42,258 nt of DNA. Origin: a virus. The notes under the pieces were generated by a model. It saw only the letters and a list, made by a program, of their open reading frames with translations, did not search any database and had not been told where the DNA came from. Below are positions 16,592-24,294 of this stretch, one piece after another; position 1 is the first letter of the stretch; each line of letters starts with the position of its first letter. Made by a program: the position numbers and the translations under genes. Location of the stretch: positions 1-42,258 of IMG/VR virus record IMGVR_UViG_3300042691_031480; one strand, written 5' to 3'.

Positions 16592-17641
16592 ATGAGTAAA
16601 AATATATTAATAACAGGAGTTGCTGGTTTATTAGGTTCTCGGTTATCTGACTGGATTATTGATAATCATCCAAATTATAATATTATAGGTATTGATGATT
16701 TAAGTGGTGGTTACGTTTCTAATGTAAATCCTAAAGTTAACTTTCACCAGTTAGATTTAAGTAATAATCCTGATGATGTTGAAAAACTATTTAGCAGATA
16801 CAATTTTGATATTGTGTATCATTTTGCAGCCTATGCAGCAGAAGCATTGTCCCCTTTTATTAGAAAATATAATTATGTAAACAATTTATTGTCTACTACT
16901 GAGATAATAAATAATTGTATAAAATATAATGTCAGTAGATTGGTATTTACTTCTTCTATGGCAGTTTATGGCCACGGTACTAGTTCGCCTCCGTTTCATG
17001 AGGATATGCCGCGGTCACCTATTGATCCTTATGGTATTGCTAAATCTGCTTGTGAACAAGATATTGAAGTAGCTGGTCAGCAGCATGGCCTAGATTGGTG
17101 TATTATACGTCCACATAACATGTATGGTGCTAAACAGAACATCTGGGATAGTTATCGTAATGTTCTTGGAATTTGGATGTATAAAAAGTTGAATGACCAA
17201 CCATTTACTATATATGGTGATGGACTACAAGAACGAGCTTTTAGCTGTATTGATGATTCGGTAGAATGTTTGTGGAAAGCTGGCTGGGTTCCAGAAGCTT
17301 CAAAACAAATAATTAATCTCGGCGGCATTCATTATGTCACTATTAAAAAAGCGGCAGAAACATTGTGTGATGTGGTAGGAGGGGCGGAAGTCATTCATCT
17401 TCCTCCTAGACACGAAGTAAAGCACGCATATCCCACATGGCAAAAGTCGGTGGATATTCTTGGGTTTGAACACAAGACGAATCTTCATGATGGATTAGAA
17501 AAGATGTGGAAATGGGCTCAACAACAACCAATACGTCCTAGACAAGTTTGGTCTGAGTATGAATTGGATAAAGGCATTTATGATTATTGGAAAAAAGAAA
17601 GTCTACTAAAAAATTCTAATCTTGTTATAGAGTTAATATAA
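16592..17641 (+). CDS. NAD-dependent nucleotide-sugar epimerase/dehydratase
   Basis: The ATG at 16592 puts the NAD-binding strand at the N-terminus (KNILITGVAGLLGS) and leaves 10 bases after the previous stop, the same spacing as at 11070. An ATG at 16568 would overlap the dehydrogenase gene. The 349 residues show TGVAGLLG, YHFAAYAAE, TSSMAVYG (catalytic Ser), DPYGIAK (catalytic Tyr and Lys), RPHNMYG and YGDGLQERAF. This is an extended SDR sugar epimerase or dehydratase close to UDP-glucose 4-epimerase. The substrate cannot be fixed from sequence. After a UDP-glucose dehydrogenase, a UDP-uronate 4-epimerase role is one possibility. Confidence 0.8.
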   Translation: MSKNILITGVAGLLGSRLSDWIIDNHPNYNIIGIDDLSGGYVSNVNPKVNFHQLDLSNNPDDVEKLFSRYNFDIVYHFAAYAAEALSPFIRKYNYVNNLLSTTEIINNCIKYNVSRLVFTSSMAVYGHGTSSPPFHEDMPRSPIDPYGIAKSACEQDIEVAGQQHGLDWCIIRPHNMYGAKQNIWDSYRNVLGIWMYKKLNDQPFTIYGDGLQERAFSCIDDSVECLWKAGWVPEASKQIINLGGIHYVTIKKAAETLCDVVGGAEVIHLPPRHEVKHAYPTWQKSVDILGFEHKTNLHDGLEKMWKWAQQQPIRPRQVWSEYELDKGIYDYWKKESLLKNSNLVIELI

Positions 17642-17644
17642 ATA
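17637..17644 (+). promoter_or_regulatory. T4-type late promoter
   Basis: A perfect TATAAATA overlaps the epimerase stop codon. It would start transcription about 20 bases before the virion protein gene at 17669, which also has a GAGAGG ribosome site. This marks the change from the sugar island back to structural genes. Confidence 0.7.
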
Positions 17645-17668
17645 CTCTTATTAAACCGAGAGGATTTC

Positions 17669-18082
17669 ATGGCAAACATCACATTACGTTTAGTTAAAGG
17701 ATCTAGTTTAACATATCAAGAGTTAGACGATAACATGTCCAACTTGAATAGTTTCAAGGTTGAGGGGCGGTCTGGGTCTTTGACCACAACCGCCACCACT
17801 GCCAATCAAGTTGTGGATACTGTGTCTGCCTCAACTATAAGAACCTTACGTTATATAATTCAGGCATCTAACTCTACTTTATCCAGTTATCATACCACCT
17901 CTGTGATGTTAATTCATGATGGAACGACTGTCTATCTGACAGAATATGCCACAGTAATGACTGGCAATTCTTTAGCAACTTTTGATGCAGACATTTCAGG
18001 TGGCAACCTCAGGCTACTGGTCACACCTGCTAATGCCAGCAGTACAGTATTTAAGTTTTCTGCCATGACAGTTGCCGTATAA
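17669..18082 (+). CDS. Small virion/tail fibre-associated protein
   Basis: The protein has 137 residues. The opening ITLRLVKGSSLTYQELDDNMSNLN is the same type as the fibre N-terminus at 5792 (LTNAEVDANFINLN), so it may attach to the same virion site. The rest is beta-type sequence with HTTSVMLIHDGTTVYLTEYA and ATFDADISGGNLRLLVTPANA, a C-terminal domain often seen in marine phage structural proteins. It is preceded by a perfect late promoter and a GAGAGG ribosome site. Its likely job is a short fibre or cap; direct evidence is lacking. Confidence 0.7.
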   Translation: MANITLRLVKGSSLTYQELDDNMSNLNSFKVEGRSGSLTTTATTANQVVDTVSASTIRTLRYIIQASNSTLSSYHTTSVMLIHDGTTVYLTEYATVMTGNSLATFDADISGGNLRLLVTPANASSTVFKFSAMTVAV

Positions 18083-18086
18083 TTAT

Positions 18087-18094
18087 TATAAATA
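18087..18094 (+). promoter_or_regulatory. T4-type late promoter
   Basis: A perfect TATAAATA lies 5 bases after the stop at 18082 and 26 bases before the next ATG at 18121. It probably drives the run of genes from 18121 to 20763, which ends in the terminator at 20764. Confidence 0.68.
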
Positions 18095-18120
18095 ATGGTG
18101 TCTCTCTTACCTATTCTCAT

Positions 18121-18456
18121 ATGGCAACCATTAAAAATTTAGTCATAGACCAAGGATCAACATTCACAGTTTCCATTGTGATATTTGATCCTAATGGCAA
18201 TGAGCTAGATTTAACGGATTACACCATTCGTGCACAAATGCGTAAGAGTTATGGATCCAACTCGTACACAAGTTTTACTGCATCTAAAGGGGTGGATCCA
18301 ACTAATGGTGAAATTACTATTTCATTAACTGCAACACAAACATCAGCTCTTCGTAGCGGTCGATATGTATATGACATAGAGATTGAAGATGACGAAGATG
18401 TTGTGACCCGAGTTCTGGAAGGCATCGTTACTGTCACGCCCGAGGTTACACGATAA
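18121..18456 (+). CDS. Small beta-sandwich structural protein
   Basis: This 111-residue protein reads IDQGSTFTVSIVIFDPNGNELDLTDYTIRAQMRKSYGS, then GEITISLTATQTSALRSGRYVYDIEIED and VTRVLEGIVTVTPEVTR. This is the pattern of an Ig-like or BppU-N-like baseplate domain found in many phages, with a 'Q-G-S-T' strand, 'L-T-D-Y-T' and 'G-x-Y-x-YDIE'. It shares its final A with the next start (TAATG), so it is translationally coupled. It is probably a baseplate- or fibre-associated protein. Confidence 0.65.
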   Translation: MATIKNLVIDQGSTFTVSIVIFDPNGNELDLTDYTIRAQMRKSYGSNSYTSFTASKGVDPTNGEITISLTATQTSALRSGRYVYDIEIEDDEDVVTRVLEGIVTVTPEVTR

Positions 18457-18710
18457 TGGCACTAGAAGTACAAGTCAATCGTCCAGGAAAAATTAGCTCA
18501 GTACAAGTAACAGGTCCCGGTGTTATCAACACCAGTGTCAAAAAGGTGCAAATGCCTTTAGTGAAACTTGAAGAATTAGTGAATGTAGATGAAAATGTGA
18601 ACGGCTTACAAGATGGTTATACTTTGGTTTATAATGCTTCGACACAAACATGGGTGACCCAACAAATAGAATCAGTTGGATTAGCAAACATAGATGGCGG
18701 AACTTACTAA
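18456..18710 (+). CDS. Small structural protein ending in IDGGTY
   Basis: This 84-residue protein starts with a beta segment (ALEVQVNRPGKISSVQVTGPGVI) and goes on to LQDGYTLVYNASTQTWV, a turn-rich motif typical of phage fibre proteins. It ends with ANIDGGTY, and the 600-residue fibre at 18735 ends with AHIDGGTY. The start is coupled to the previous stop. It may be a fibre tip or connector; no family is recognised. Confidence 0.6.
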   Translation: MALEVQVNRPGKISSVQVTGPGVINTSVKKVQMPLVKLEELVNVDENVNGLQDGYTLVYNASTQTWVTQQIESVGLANIDGGTY

Positions 18711-18734
18711 ATTTAAACCAAAGAGGTACTTTAC

Positions 18735-20537
18735 ATGGCAACACGTATTCAAATTAAGCGTTCTTCTGGCGCAACAGCACCAACAACAGGTCAATTACTA
18801 GAAGGTGAATTAGCCTACTCCCAAGACCGCACAGGTAACGGCGCAGGCGCTATATTATACATTGAATCAGTAGCATCTGATGGTTCAACAGCAGTTATTG
18901 ATAAAGTCGGTGGTAAGTACTATACAGGAACTGTTGACAGTTTCTTAACACCTGCCACATCATCAGTAGCTGACAAAGTTGTGTTACATGAAGCAACAGC
19001 AAACGGCACTAACAATGTGACAATCAAAGCACCAGATACATTAGGTGCCAATGTCACATACACATTACCTGCCACATACGCCAATGACCAATATTTAAAG
19101 GTTGATGGTTCAGGTAATTTGTCATTTGCTGCCATCCCATCAGGCAGTTTCACAATTGCCGGTGACACAGGTACTGACACATTCACAACTGGTAATACAT
19201 TAACCTTCACAGGTTCAGACGCAATTGATACAACAGTTACAGATGATGTTGTAACTATTGCTGCCAAAGATGCGACAGACACACAAAAGGGTGTGGCATC
19301 TTTCAATAGTACCAACTTCACTGTAACAACAGGCGCAGTTGCCATCAACAGTGTTGAAGCATCAAAGGTTGATATCACAGGTGCAACAGCTCTTGATCCA
19401 TTAGCTGGCGATGACTCATTCCTAGTCTATGATTTGTCAGCAACAGCTAACAAGAAAATCACAGCAGAAAATGTTGCTGATTACATCTATGCCGGCGTTT
19501 CAGGTGCTATCACCATCTCAGAAGCCGGTGTTGCCTCAATGGCAGCCAATTCTGTGGCACTTGGCGCAGATACAACAGGTAACTATGTTGCCACAGTAGC
19601 AGGCACAGCCAATCAAATCTCAGTCACAGGTTCTGGTTCAGAAACGGCAGCCGTTACAATTGCCTTAACCAACGATGTTGCTTTAGTTGGTGATTTAACA
19701 GTTGGCGGTAACGACATCAAAATGTCAGGTGGCACAACAGCATTAACATTCTCTGGTTCAGGTGATGTTGAAGTTGCTGGTGATTTACAAGTCACAGGCA
19801 ATGACATCAAGATGGCTGCTGGCACAACAGCATTATCATTCTCTGGTACAGGTGATGTTAAGACTAACGGCGATTTAATTGTTGGTGGTCAAGACATCAA
19901 GTCCAGTAACGGCACAACAGCATTAACATTATCCGACACATCAGGAAACGTAGCTGTTGCTGGTGATTTACAAGTTTCGGGTAATGATATCAAGTCCTCT
20001 TCTGGTACAACTGCCATCACACTTGATGGTGCCAACGTAACTGTGGCTGGTAACTTGACAATTAACGGTACATCAACTATTGTTAACTCAACAACTGTTA
20101 CAGTAGATGACTCATTGCTCAAGTTAGGCGACGGCAACACAGCCAACTCCATTGACGTAGGTGTCTATGGTGAATATGACACAGGTACAACTGCCAAGTA
20201 TGCTGGTTGGTTCCGTGATGCTTCAGACAGCAACATCTTCAAGTTGTTCGTGGGTCTTGAAGTAGAACCAGGTACAACTGTTAATACAGCTGGAACAGGC
20301 TACACAGTTGGTACACTTCTTGCCAACATCACAGGCGGAACAGTTTCAGGATTGTCAGCCGACATCGGCGTAGCAGACGGTGGTACAGGTGCTAGCTCAT
20401 TCACAACAAACGGTGTCTTGTATGGCAACAACACAAGTGCTTTACAAGTAACATCAGCAGGTACAGATGGACAAGTATTACAAGCCAACTCATCAGGTGT
20501 GCCAATCTTCGCACACATTGACGGTGGTACATATTAA
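18735..20537 (+). CDS. Long beta-rich tail fibre protein
   Basis: The protein has 600 residues with an AAAGAGG ribosome site. The N-terminus RIQIKRSSGATAPTTGQLLEGELAYSQD is an attachment motif also used by the collagen-like fibre at 24295 (RLKRSATPSKVPTIGDIELGELAIN). The body is a Gly/Thr/Asp-rich series of short beta repeats, such as GDLTVGGNDIKMSGGTTALTFSGSGDV repeated with variation from about 330 to 430. Then comes LTINGTSTIVNSTTVTVDDSLLKLGDGN and a C-terminus with GVADGGTGASSF that ends in AHIDGGTY. There is no S74 chaperone. Similar repeats (NGTTTSVNSNTVNIGDNIIIL) occur in the S74 fibre at 29763, so the fibres exchange cassettes or share ancestry. Confidence 0.78.
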   Translation: MATRIQIKRSSGATAPTTGQLLEGELAYSQDRTGNGAGAILYIESVASDGSTAVIDKVGGKYYTGTVDSFLTPATSSVADKVVLHEATANGTNNVTIKAPDTLGANVTYTLPATYANDQYLKVDGSGNLSFAAIPSGSFTIAGDTGTDTFTTGNTLTFTGSDAIDTTVTDDVVTIAAKDATDTQKGVASFNSTNFTVTTGAVAINSVEASKVDITGATALDPLAGDDSFLVYDLSATANKKITAENVADYIYAGVSGAITISEAGVASMAANSVALGADTTGNYVATVAGTANQISVTGSGSETAAVTIALTNDVALVGDLTVGGNDIKMSGGTTALTFSGSGDVEVAGDLQVTGNDIKMAAGTTALSFSGTGDVKTNGDLIVGGQDIKSSNGTTALTLSDTSGNVAVAGDLQVSGNDIKSSSGTTAITLDGANVTVAGNLTINGTSTIVNSTTVTVDDSLLKLGDGNTANSIDVGVYGEYDTGTTAKYAGWFRDASDSNIFKLFVGLEVEPGTTVNTAGTGYTVGTLLANITGGTVSGLSADIGVADGGTGASSFTTNGVLYGNNTSALQVTSAGTDGQVLQANSSGVPIFAHIDGGTY

Positions 20538-20559
20538 TCATTAATCGGAGTAACATATT

Positions 20560-20763
20560 ATGGATCAACAAGCATTTATCAACGAGTATATTCAACAATT
20601 AGCTAATCAATGCAAGAACTTCTTGATGGAAAAAACCATGTTGGGTGTTCAACACGCCATGGCAGTAAAACAAGTAGAAGAACAAACAAAGCGAATTGAA
20701 GAATTACAACGACAAGTAGATGATTTGAATCGACAATTGACTGAACTTCGTCAAGACGTATAA
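20560..20763 (+). CDS. Small coiled-coil protein
   Basis: This 67-residue, nearly all-helical protein has a C-terminal heptad pattern (KQVEEQTKRIEELQRQVDDLNRQLTELRQ) typical of a coiled coil. It has a CGGAG ribosome site and follows the 600-residue fibre by 22 bases. A strong terminator begins right after its stop, so it is the last gene of this rightward run. It may help trimerise or cap a fibre. No family is recognised. Confidence 0.65.
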   Translation: MDQQAFINEYIQQLANQCKNFLMEKTMLGVQHAMAVKQVEEQTKRIEELQRQVDDLNRQLTELRQDV

Positions 20764-20791
20764 AAAAAGAGCGCCGAAAGGCGCTCTTTTT
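20764..20791. terminator. Bidirectional rho-independent terminator
   Basis: The inverted repeat is AAAAA-GAGCGCC, loop GAAA, GGCGCTC-TTTTT. The GC stem of seven pairs is perfect and flanked by A5 and T5, so it works in both directions. It separates the rightward run ending at 20763 from the leftward gene ending at 20790, whose stop codon overlaps the T-tract. Confidence 0.93.
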
Positions 20792-21500
20792 ATTTCTTTA
20801 TTAGACTCATAATATCTGGTCGAGATTTGTGAACTGCAATATAATCTGGACCATGAAAATCTTCATCCCAAAGATGATATTCTTTGAATTCAATTCCGTC
20901 CGGTGATATCTTACCCCAGACATATCCGAGAGGATTCAACATTTTATAAAAATCAATCAAGAGATTCTTTGTTAGCACATTCATGAAACTATATTCAAAT
21001 TGAATAAGGGCAACATGTCCTTTATTTAAGATATTTTCAAACCCCTGGAGTACTTCATATTCATGTCCTTCAGTATCTATTTTTAAATAATCCACATAAC
21101 CAATATCATGCATTTTCAAGTAGACATCACCCGGTAATACTACACCAGTTGTCCACACAGAATCATCATGTCGAATATCTGAAATGGTTGTTGTAACTCT
21201 ATCATTATGTGGTACATACTTTACTGGAATCTCTCTGAAACTATTTGATAATCCAAAGTTGTTGGGAACCATTTTATCATCTAACGTTTGTTCTTGTAAC
21301 ATATGACGATATGTTCGAGTACTTATTTCAAACATATGAATGTGTGCATTATGATGAAATGAACGCGCCATTTGTGTCCAATACCCCCGATTACATCCTA
21401 CATCTAGAATGGTGTTAAATCCTATAGGAATCAATTTTTCAAGAAGTTGATATTCTCCATGTGTTTGGAATTCTTCAATTGCATTATATTCTGGTAACAT
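20790..21500 (-). CDS. FkbM-family methyltransferase (leftward operon)
   Basis: The protein has 236 residues. It has LDVGCNRGYWTQ (32-43, the SAM loop), MFEIS (the acidic residue after strand 2), YLKIDTEGHEYEVLQGFEN (the FkbM D-x-EG-x-E motif) and GHVALIQFEYS. It is a likely SAM-dependent O-methyltransferase acting on a glycan. The start is coupled to the stop of the glycosyltransferase upstream (TAATG, one base shared), and the terminator at 20764 follows directly. The two genes form one leftward operon, unlike everything around them. Unlike the copy at 11070 it keeps the canonical Glu in the motif. The two are only distantly alike, so a local duplication is unlikely. Confidence 0.83.
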   Translation of the reverse strand: MLPEYNAIEEFQTHGEYQLLEKLIPIGFNTILDVGCNRGYWTQMARSFHHNAHIHMFEISTRTYRHMLQEQTLDDKMVPNNFGLSNSFREIPVKYVPHNDRVTTTISDIRHDDSVWTTGVVLPGDVYLKMHDIGYVDYLKIDTEGHEYEVLQGFENILNKGHVALIQFEYSFMNVLTKNLLIDFYKMLNPLGYVWGKISPDGIEFKEYHLWDEDFHGPDYIAVHKSRPDIMSLIKK

Positions 21501-24175
21501 TACAAAGCCCCTTTAGGATAAAATTCAGTTTTTCCAACATGTCTGCAAATGATACTGGTATCAACAAAAATTTTAGCACCCACTTCTTGTGCCCGGCGAC
21601 AAAAATATACATCTTCTGATATAGTGTTGGCATGATTTAAAGCCGATGTATATACAAATTGTGGATAACCAATTTTTCTTATAACATCAGATTTAACAAG
21701 TACACAACCAAAACCGCACCCATCAATTTCTTGTAACCCCTTGTTAGATAATAAACTTGTAATGAACACATTCGATACGCCGCCCTGTGCATTCTTTCTA
21801 TAAATCTCAGGAATTTCTACACCATCTTTTCTTTGAATATACACACCTGACACCATGTCCACGTTGTGGGACAGCAATTTTACTAAAGTGTCTTGTGGCA
21901 AAACAATATCACTGTCTACAGAAAACAGATAATCAAATCGTTCTGCCCAATTGGCAATTAAATTACGTATCTGGTCAATTTGATACCCGAAGAAATATTG
22001 GAATGTTATTTCCACATCATCAGGAACATCTAAATCATAGATGCTTTTAAAAGTTTCAGGCTCAACATATTTGTTGGTAGGAATAGCCAACAGAATTTTT
22101 TTCTTTTTCATGTCTTGTCTATTTCGAATGAATTTGCTCGTTCTGTCTTGTTCTAAACCATTCACTTTATAATCGTTTAAAGGATTGATATCATTATAAG
22201 AGTACACAATTTTTTGTAGTGCTTTCACCTTCTTAGGATCAGCTTGTTCTAAAATGGAATAGAACGTGGCATTATCTCCGCCAGCTCGGAACCAGTTCCC
22301 AGCGTCATCTTGAAACTCGGTTAATGGGATATTGTTAACCAAATATTTTTTGAATGTTCGTAAATGAGTATAAGGAATAGCCCAAGCAAAATGATGTTGT
22401 CGGTATGTTTTAGTTTCTTTTACATGTTCTGGGTATTCTTGAGCTATTAAAGGAATATCATCCGCTTGTGACCACATACTTCCATATGTGAATTCAGTTG
22501 ATCCATCGTACAGGGTATTGTAATAATGAAAGATGTTATTGTCAGGAATTAAACAATCATCACCATCAAGTAGCATGATGATATCATCATCAGATGCCTT
22601 CAGGAATCCCATGACTTGATTATGTACAGCACCCATATTCTGTTCATTATTAATTACAATGAATTTCTTTCGTAAGGCTTCAGGAAACAGCTCTAATGTT
22701 TCTTGTACTATTTTCAAGGAGTTATCCGTAGATGCATCATTGATAAGTACCATTTGATAATTATCATAATCCTGTGACGCCACCGACAATATGCATTTTC
22801 TAATATATTCTTCGGCATTATAAAATGGTGCAATTACAGTTATAGGTTGTTGCGGGTATGACCGAACAACATTCCATTCTTCTGAATTACTAAATCTCCG
22901 TTGAAACACTTCATGTACTTTTTGATTGATACGAGACACTTTACGGTACTCATCAACAGAAAGATACATATTTAACTTTTTGTAGATATGCTGTTTCCAT
23001 TGTAGAGCCACGGTATCCCAACCAGCAATATCATGAACGATATTGCAGTAATGCATCTTTTGTTGATGAACATACTTGTTGTAGTAGGCATCACAAGTTA
23101 ATTCAACAAATTTTTCCACTTGGTTCATTTTATCTATAGATGGAAATAATCCATTAGGTTCAATAGCATAATCCATTTTATAGCATGCCAAGTCTAACGC
23201 AGTTTCTTCTAAAGCCCCAAATCGTGTTGTAATGATGGGTGTGTTATACAGTAACGATTCTAAACTTGAAATGCCAAATGTTTCAGGGAACGCGCCCGGG
23301 AAAATCATGAAAGATGCTTTAGCTAGGTGATGTGCAATTTCTGGCTGAGGAATTACACCAGTAAACGTAACATCTAAAGTCTTGAAATCATCACGTTCAG
23401 TCAATTCATGAAATTTTATTTCTTGTTCATCTGGTGGAGCTCCGTCACGGAATCTATAGTAACCTCCAATGATAGTTAGCTTGGCTTGTGGAATTTTCGT
23501 TTTCACTTTAGGCCAAACATGTTCCAATAATGGTAACATGCCTTTTGTTATAGAGGCATTGTAAATGAACAAGTTGGGATCTTTTTGTGTAATGTTAACT
23601 TCAGGAATCCATTTCTTTGCCCCGTTTCGAGTCATGAAAATTTTATTTTTCAACACTTCAAAATTTCTTTTGCGCCCGTGGTCACAGTTTGAAACATATG
23701 TGGTATGAAAATCCGACAATGTGAAAATTTCATCAATATATTTCTGAGTGACTAGTTCTTCAACTAAGTGATCCCCAGAACAAAAAGTGTCGTGCAGCCA
23801 AAGAACTTTATATTTTGCACTTTGTTGTAGTTGGGTGAATACATTTGTGGGATAGGATTTCCCTATCATGTTATTGTTTTCCCAATGTTCTCCTGAAAGG
23901 AATGGAACCACTGACCGAGAGCCAATCATTACATCACAGGTATAATTGTTGGGATGATGTAACTTTTGAAGGTTCACATATTCCACACCATCATATATCC
24001 CTTCTTTGGCACGACTGTCATCACAATGGTTAAAGACAGTCACTTGAAATCCTAGTTCTTGAAGTTCTTTCGCCATGTAAATAATGGCTGATTCTGACCC
24101 GCCAAGACCATATTTTTCAATAGTAGTAGCGTCATATGTTAGCCCAATAACATCAATTATAGCAATTTTTATCAT
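21500..24175 (-). CDS. Three-domain glycosyltransferase (GT4 + GT2 + GT-A)
   Basis: The protein has 891 residues and no membrane segment. Domain 1 (about 1-400) is a GT-B transferase: YGLGGSESAIIYMAKEL at the start, VLWLHDTF, and FPETFGISSLESLLYNTPIITTRFGALEE, the E-x7-E motif of GT4. Domain 2 (about 415-680) is GT2: ITVIAPFYNAEEYIRKCILSVASQDY, then NDASTDNS and MLLDGDD. Domain 3 (about 690-891) is another GT-A fold: ILLAIPTNKYVEPETF, FSVDSDIVLP (DxD) and DGCGFGCVLV, SEDVYF. Domain 3 resembles the stand-alone protein at 37764. Such fusions build several sugar linkages in sequence. Ribosome site GAGGT is at 24181-24185. Because the gene has a sigma70-like promoter, it may act early. The target glycan is unknown. 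Confidence 0.85.
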   Translation of the reverse strand: MIKIAIIDVIGLTYDATTIEKYGLGGSESAIIYMAKELQELGFQVTVFNHCDDSRAKEGIYDGVEYVNLQKLHHPNNYTCDVMIGSRSVVPFLSGEHWENNNMIGKSYPTNVFTQLQQSAKYKVLWLHDTFCSGDHLVEELVTQKYIDEIFTLSDFHTTYVSNCDHGRKRNFEVLKNKIFMTRNGAKKWIPEVNITQKDPNLFIYNASITKGMLPLLEHVWPKVKTKIPQAKLTIIGGYYRFRDGAPPDEQEIKFHELTERDDFKTLDVTFTGVIPQPEIAHHLAKASFMIFPGAFPETFGISSLESLLYNTPIITTRFGALEETALDLACYKMDYAIEPNGLFPSIDKMNQVEKFVELTCDAYYNKYVHQQKMHYCNIVHDIAGWDTVALQWKQHIYKKLNMYLSVDEYRKVSRINQKVHEVFQRRFSNSEEWNVVRSYPQQPITVIAPFYNAEEYIRKCILSVASQDYDNYQMVLINDASTDNSLKIVQETLELFPEALRKKFIVINNEQNMGAVHNQVMGFLKASDDDIIMLLDGDDCLIPDNNIFHYYNTLYDGSTEFTYGSMWSQADDIPLIAQEYPEHVKETKTYRQHHFAWAIPYTHLRTFKKYLVNNIPLTEFQDDAGNWFRAGGDNATFYSILEQADPKKVKALQKIVYSYNDINPLNDYKVNGLEQDRTSKFIRNRQDMKKKKILLAIPTNKYVEPETFKSIYDLDVPDDVEITFQYFFGYQIDQIRNLIANWAERFDYLFSVDSDIVLPQDTLVKLLSHNVDMVSGVYIQRKDGVEIPEIYRKNAQGGVSNVFITSLLSNKGLQEIDGCGFGCVLVKSDVIRKIGYPQFVYTSALNHANTISEDVYFCRRAQEVGAKIFVDTSIICRHVGKTEFYPKGAL

Positions 24176-24197
24176 GGATTACCTCAAATAGAAATCA

Positions 24198-24205
24198 TAT
24201 AAATA
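24198..24205 (+). promoter_or_regulatory. T4-type late promoter for collagen-like fibre
   Basis: A perfect TATAAATA on the plus strand lies about 90 bases before the ATG at 24295. It overlaps the minus-strand -10 element at 24202-24207 by four bases. A second, weaker match, GATAAATA, lies at 24239-24246. Confidence 0.6.
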
Positions 24206-24230
24206 TAGTATTATATATCTCATTTGTCAA
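24202..24230 (-). promoter_or_regulatory. Sigma70-like early promoter for leftward operon
   Basis: Reading the minus strand, a perfect TTGACA (24225-24230) is followed after exactly 17 bases by TATATT (24202-24207), five of six matches to the -10 consensus. Transcription would start near 24195 and give a leader of about 20 bases with GAGGT just before the ATG at 24175. The late consensus is absent on this strand, so host RNA polymerase would read this unit. Confidence 0.8.
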
Positions 24231-24238
24231 GAGAAACA

Positions 24239-24246
24239 GATAAATA
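24239..24246 (+). promoter_or_regulatory. Possible second late promoter (GATAAATA)
   Basis: GATAAATA is one mismatch from the late consensus and is placed nearer to the fibre start at 24295. It may be a real variant or a chance match. Confidence 0.35.
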
Positions 24247-24265
24247 GTGAACAACATATACCCCT

Positions 24266-24279
24266 CTGCTATATAGCAG
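24266..24279. other. 14-bp palindrome in fibre leader
   Basis: CTGCTATATAGCAG is a perfect palindrome just before the ribosome site GAGGAG of the gene at 24295. In RNA it would form a short hairpin 5 bases from the ribosome site. It might set the mRNA 5' end, protect it, or bind a protein. Confidence 0.5.
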
Positions 24280-24294
24280 CTTTTGAGGAGCCAA

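Noticed and set aside
24208-24216. TATAAT on the minus strand as the -10 element of the leftward promoter
   Set aside because: It lies only 9 bases from TTGACA, too close for sigma70. TATATT at 24202-24207 has the correct 17-base spacing.
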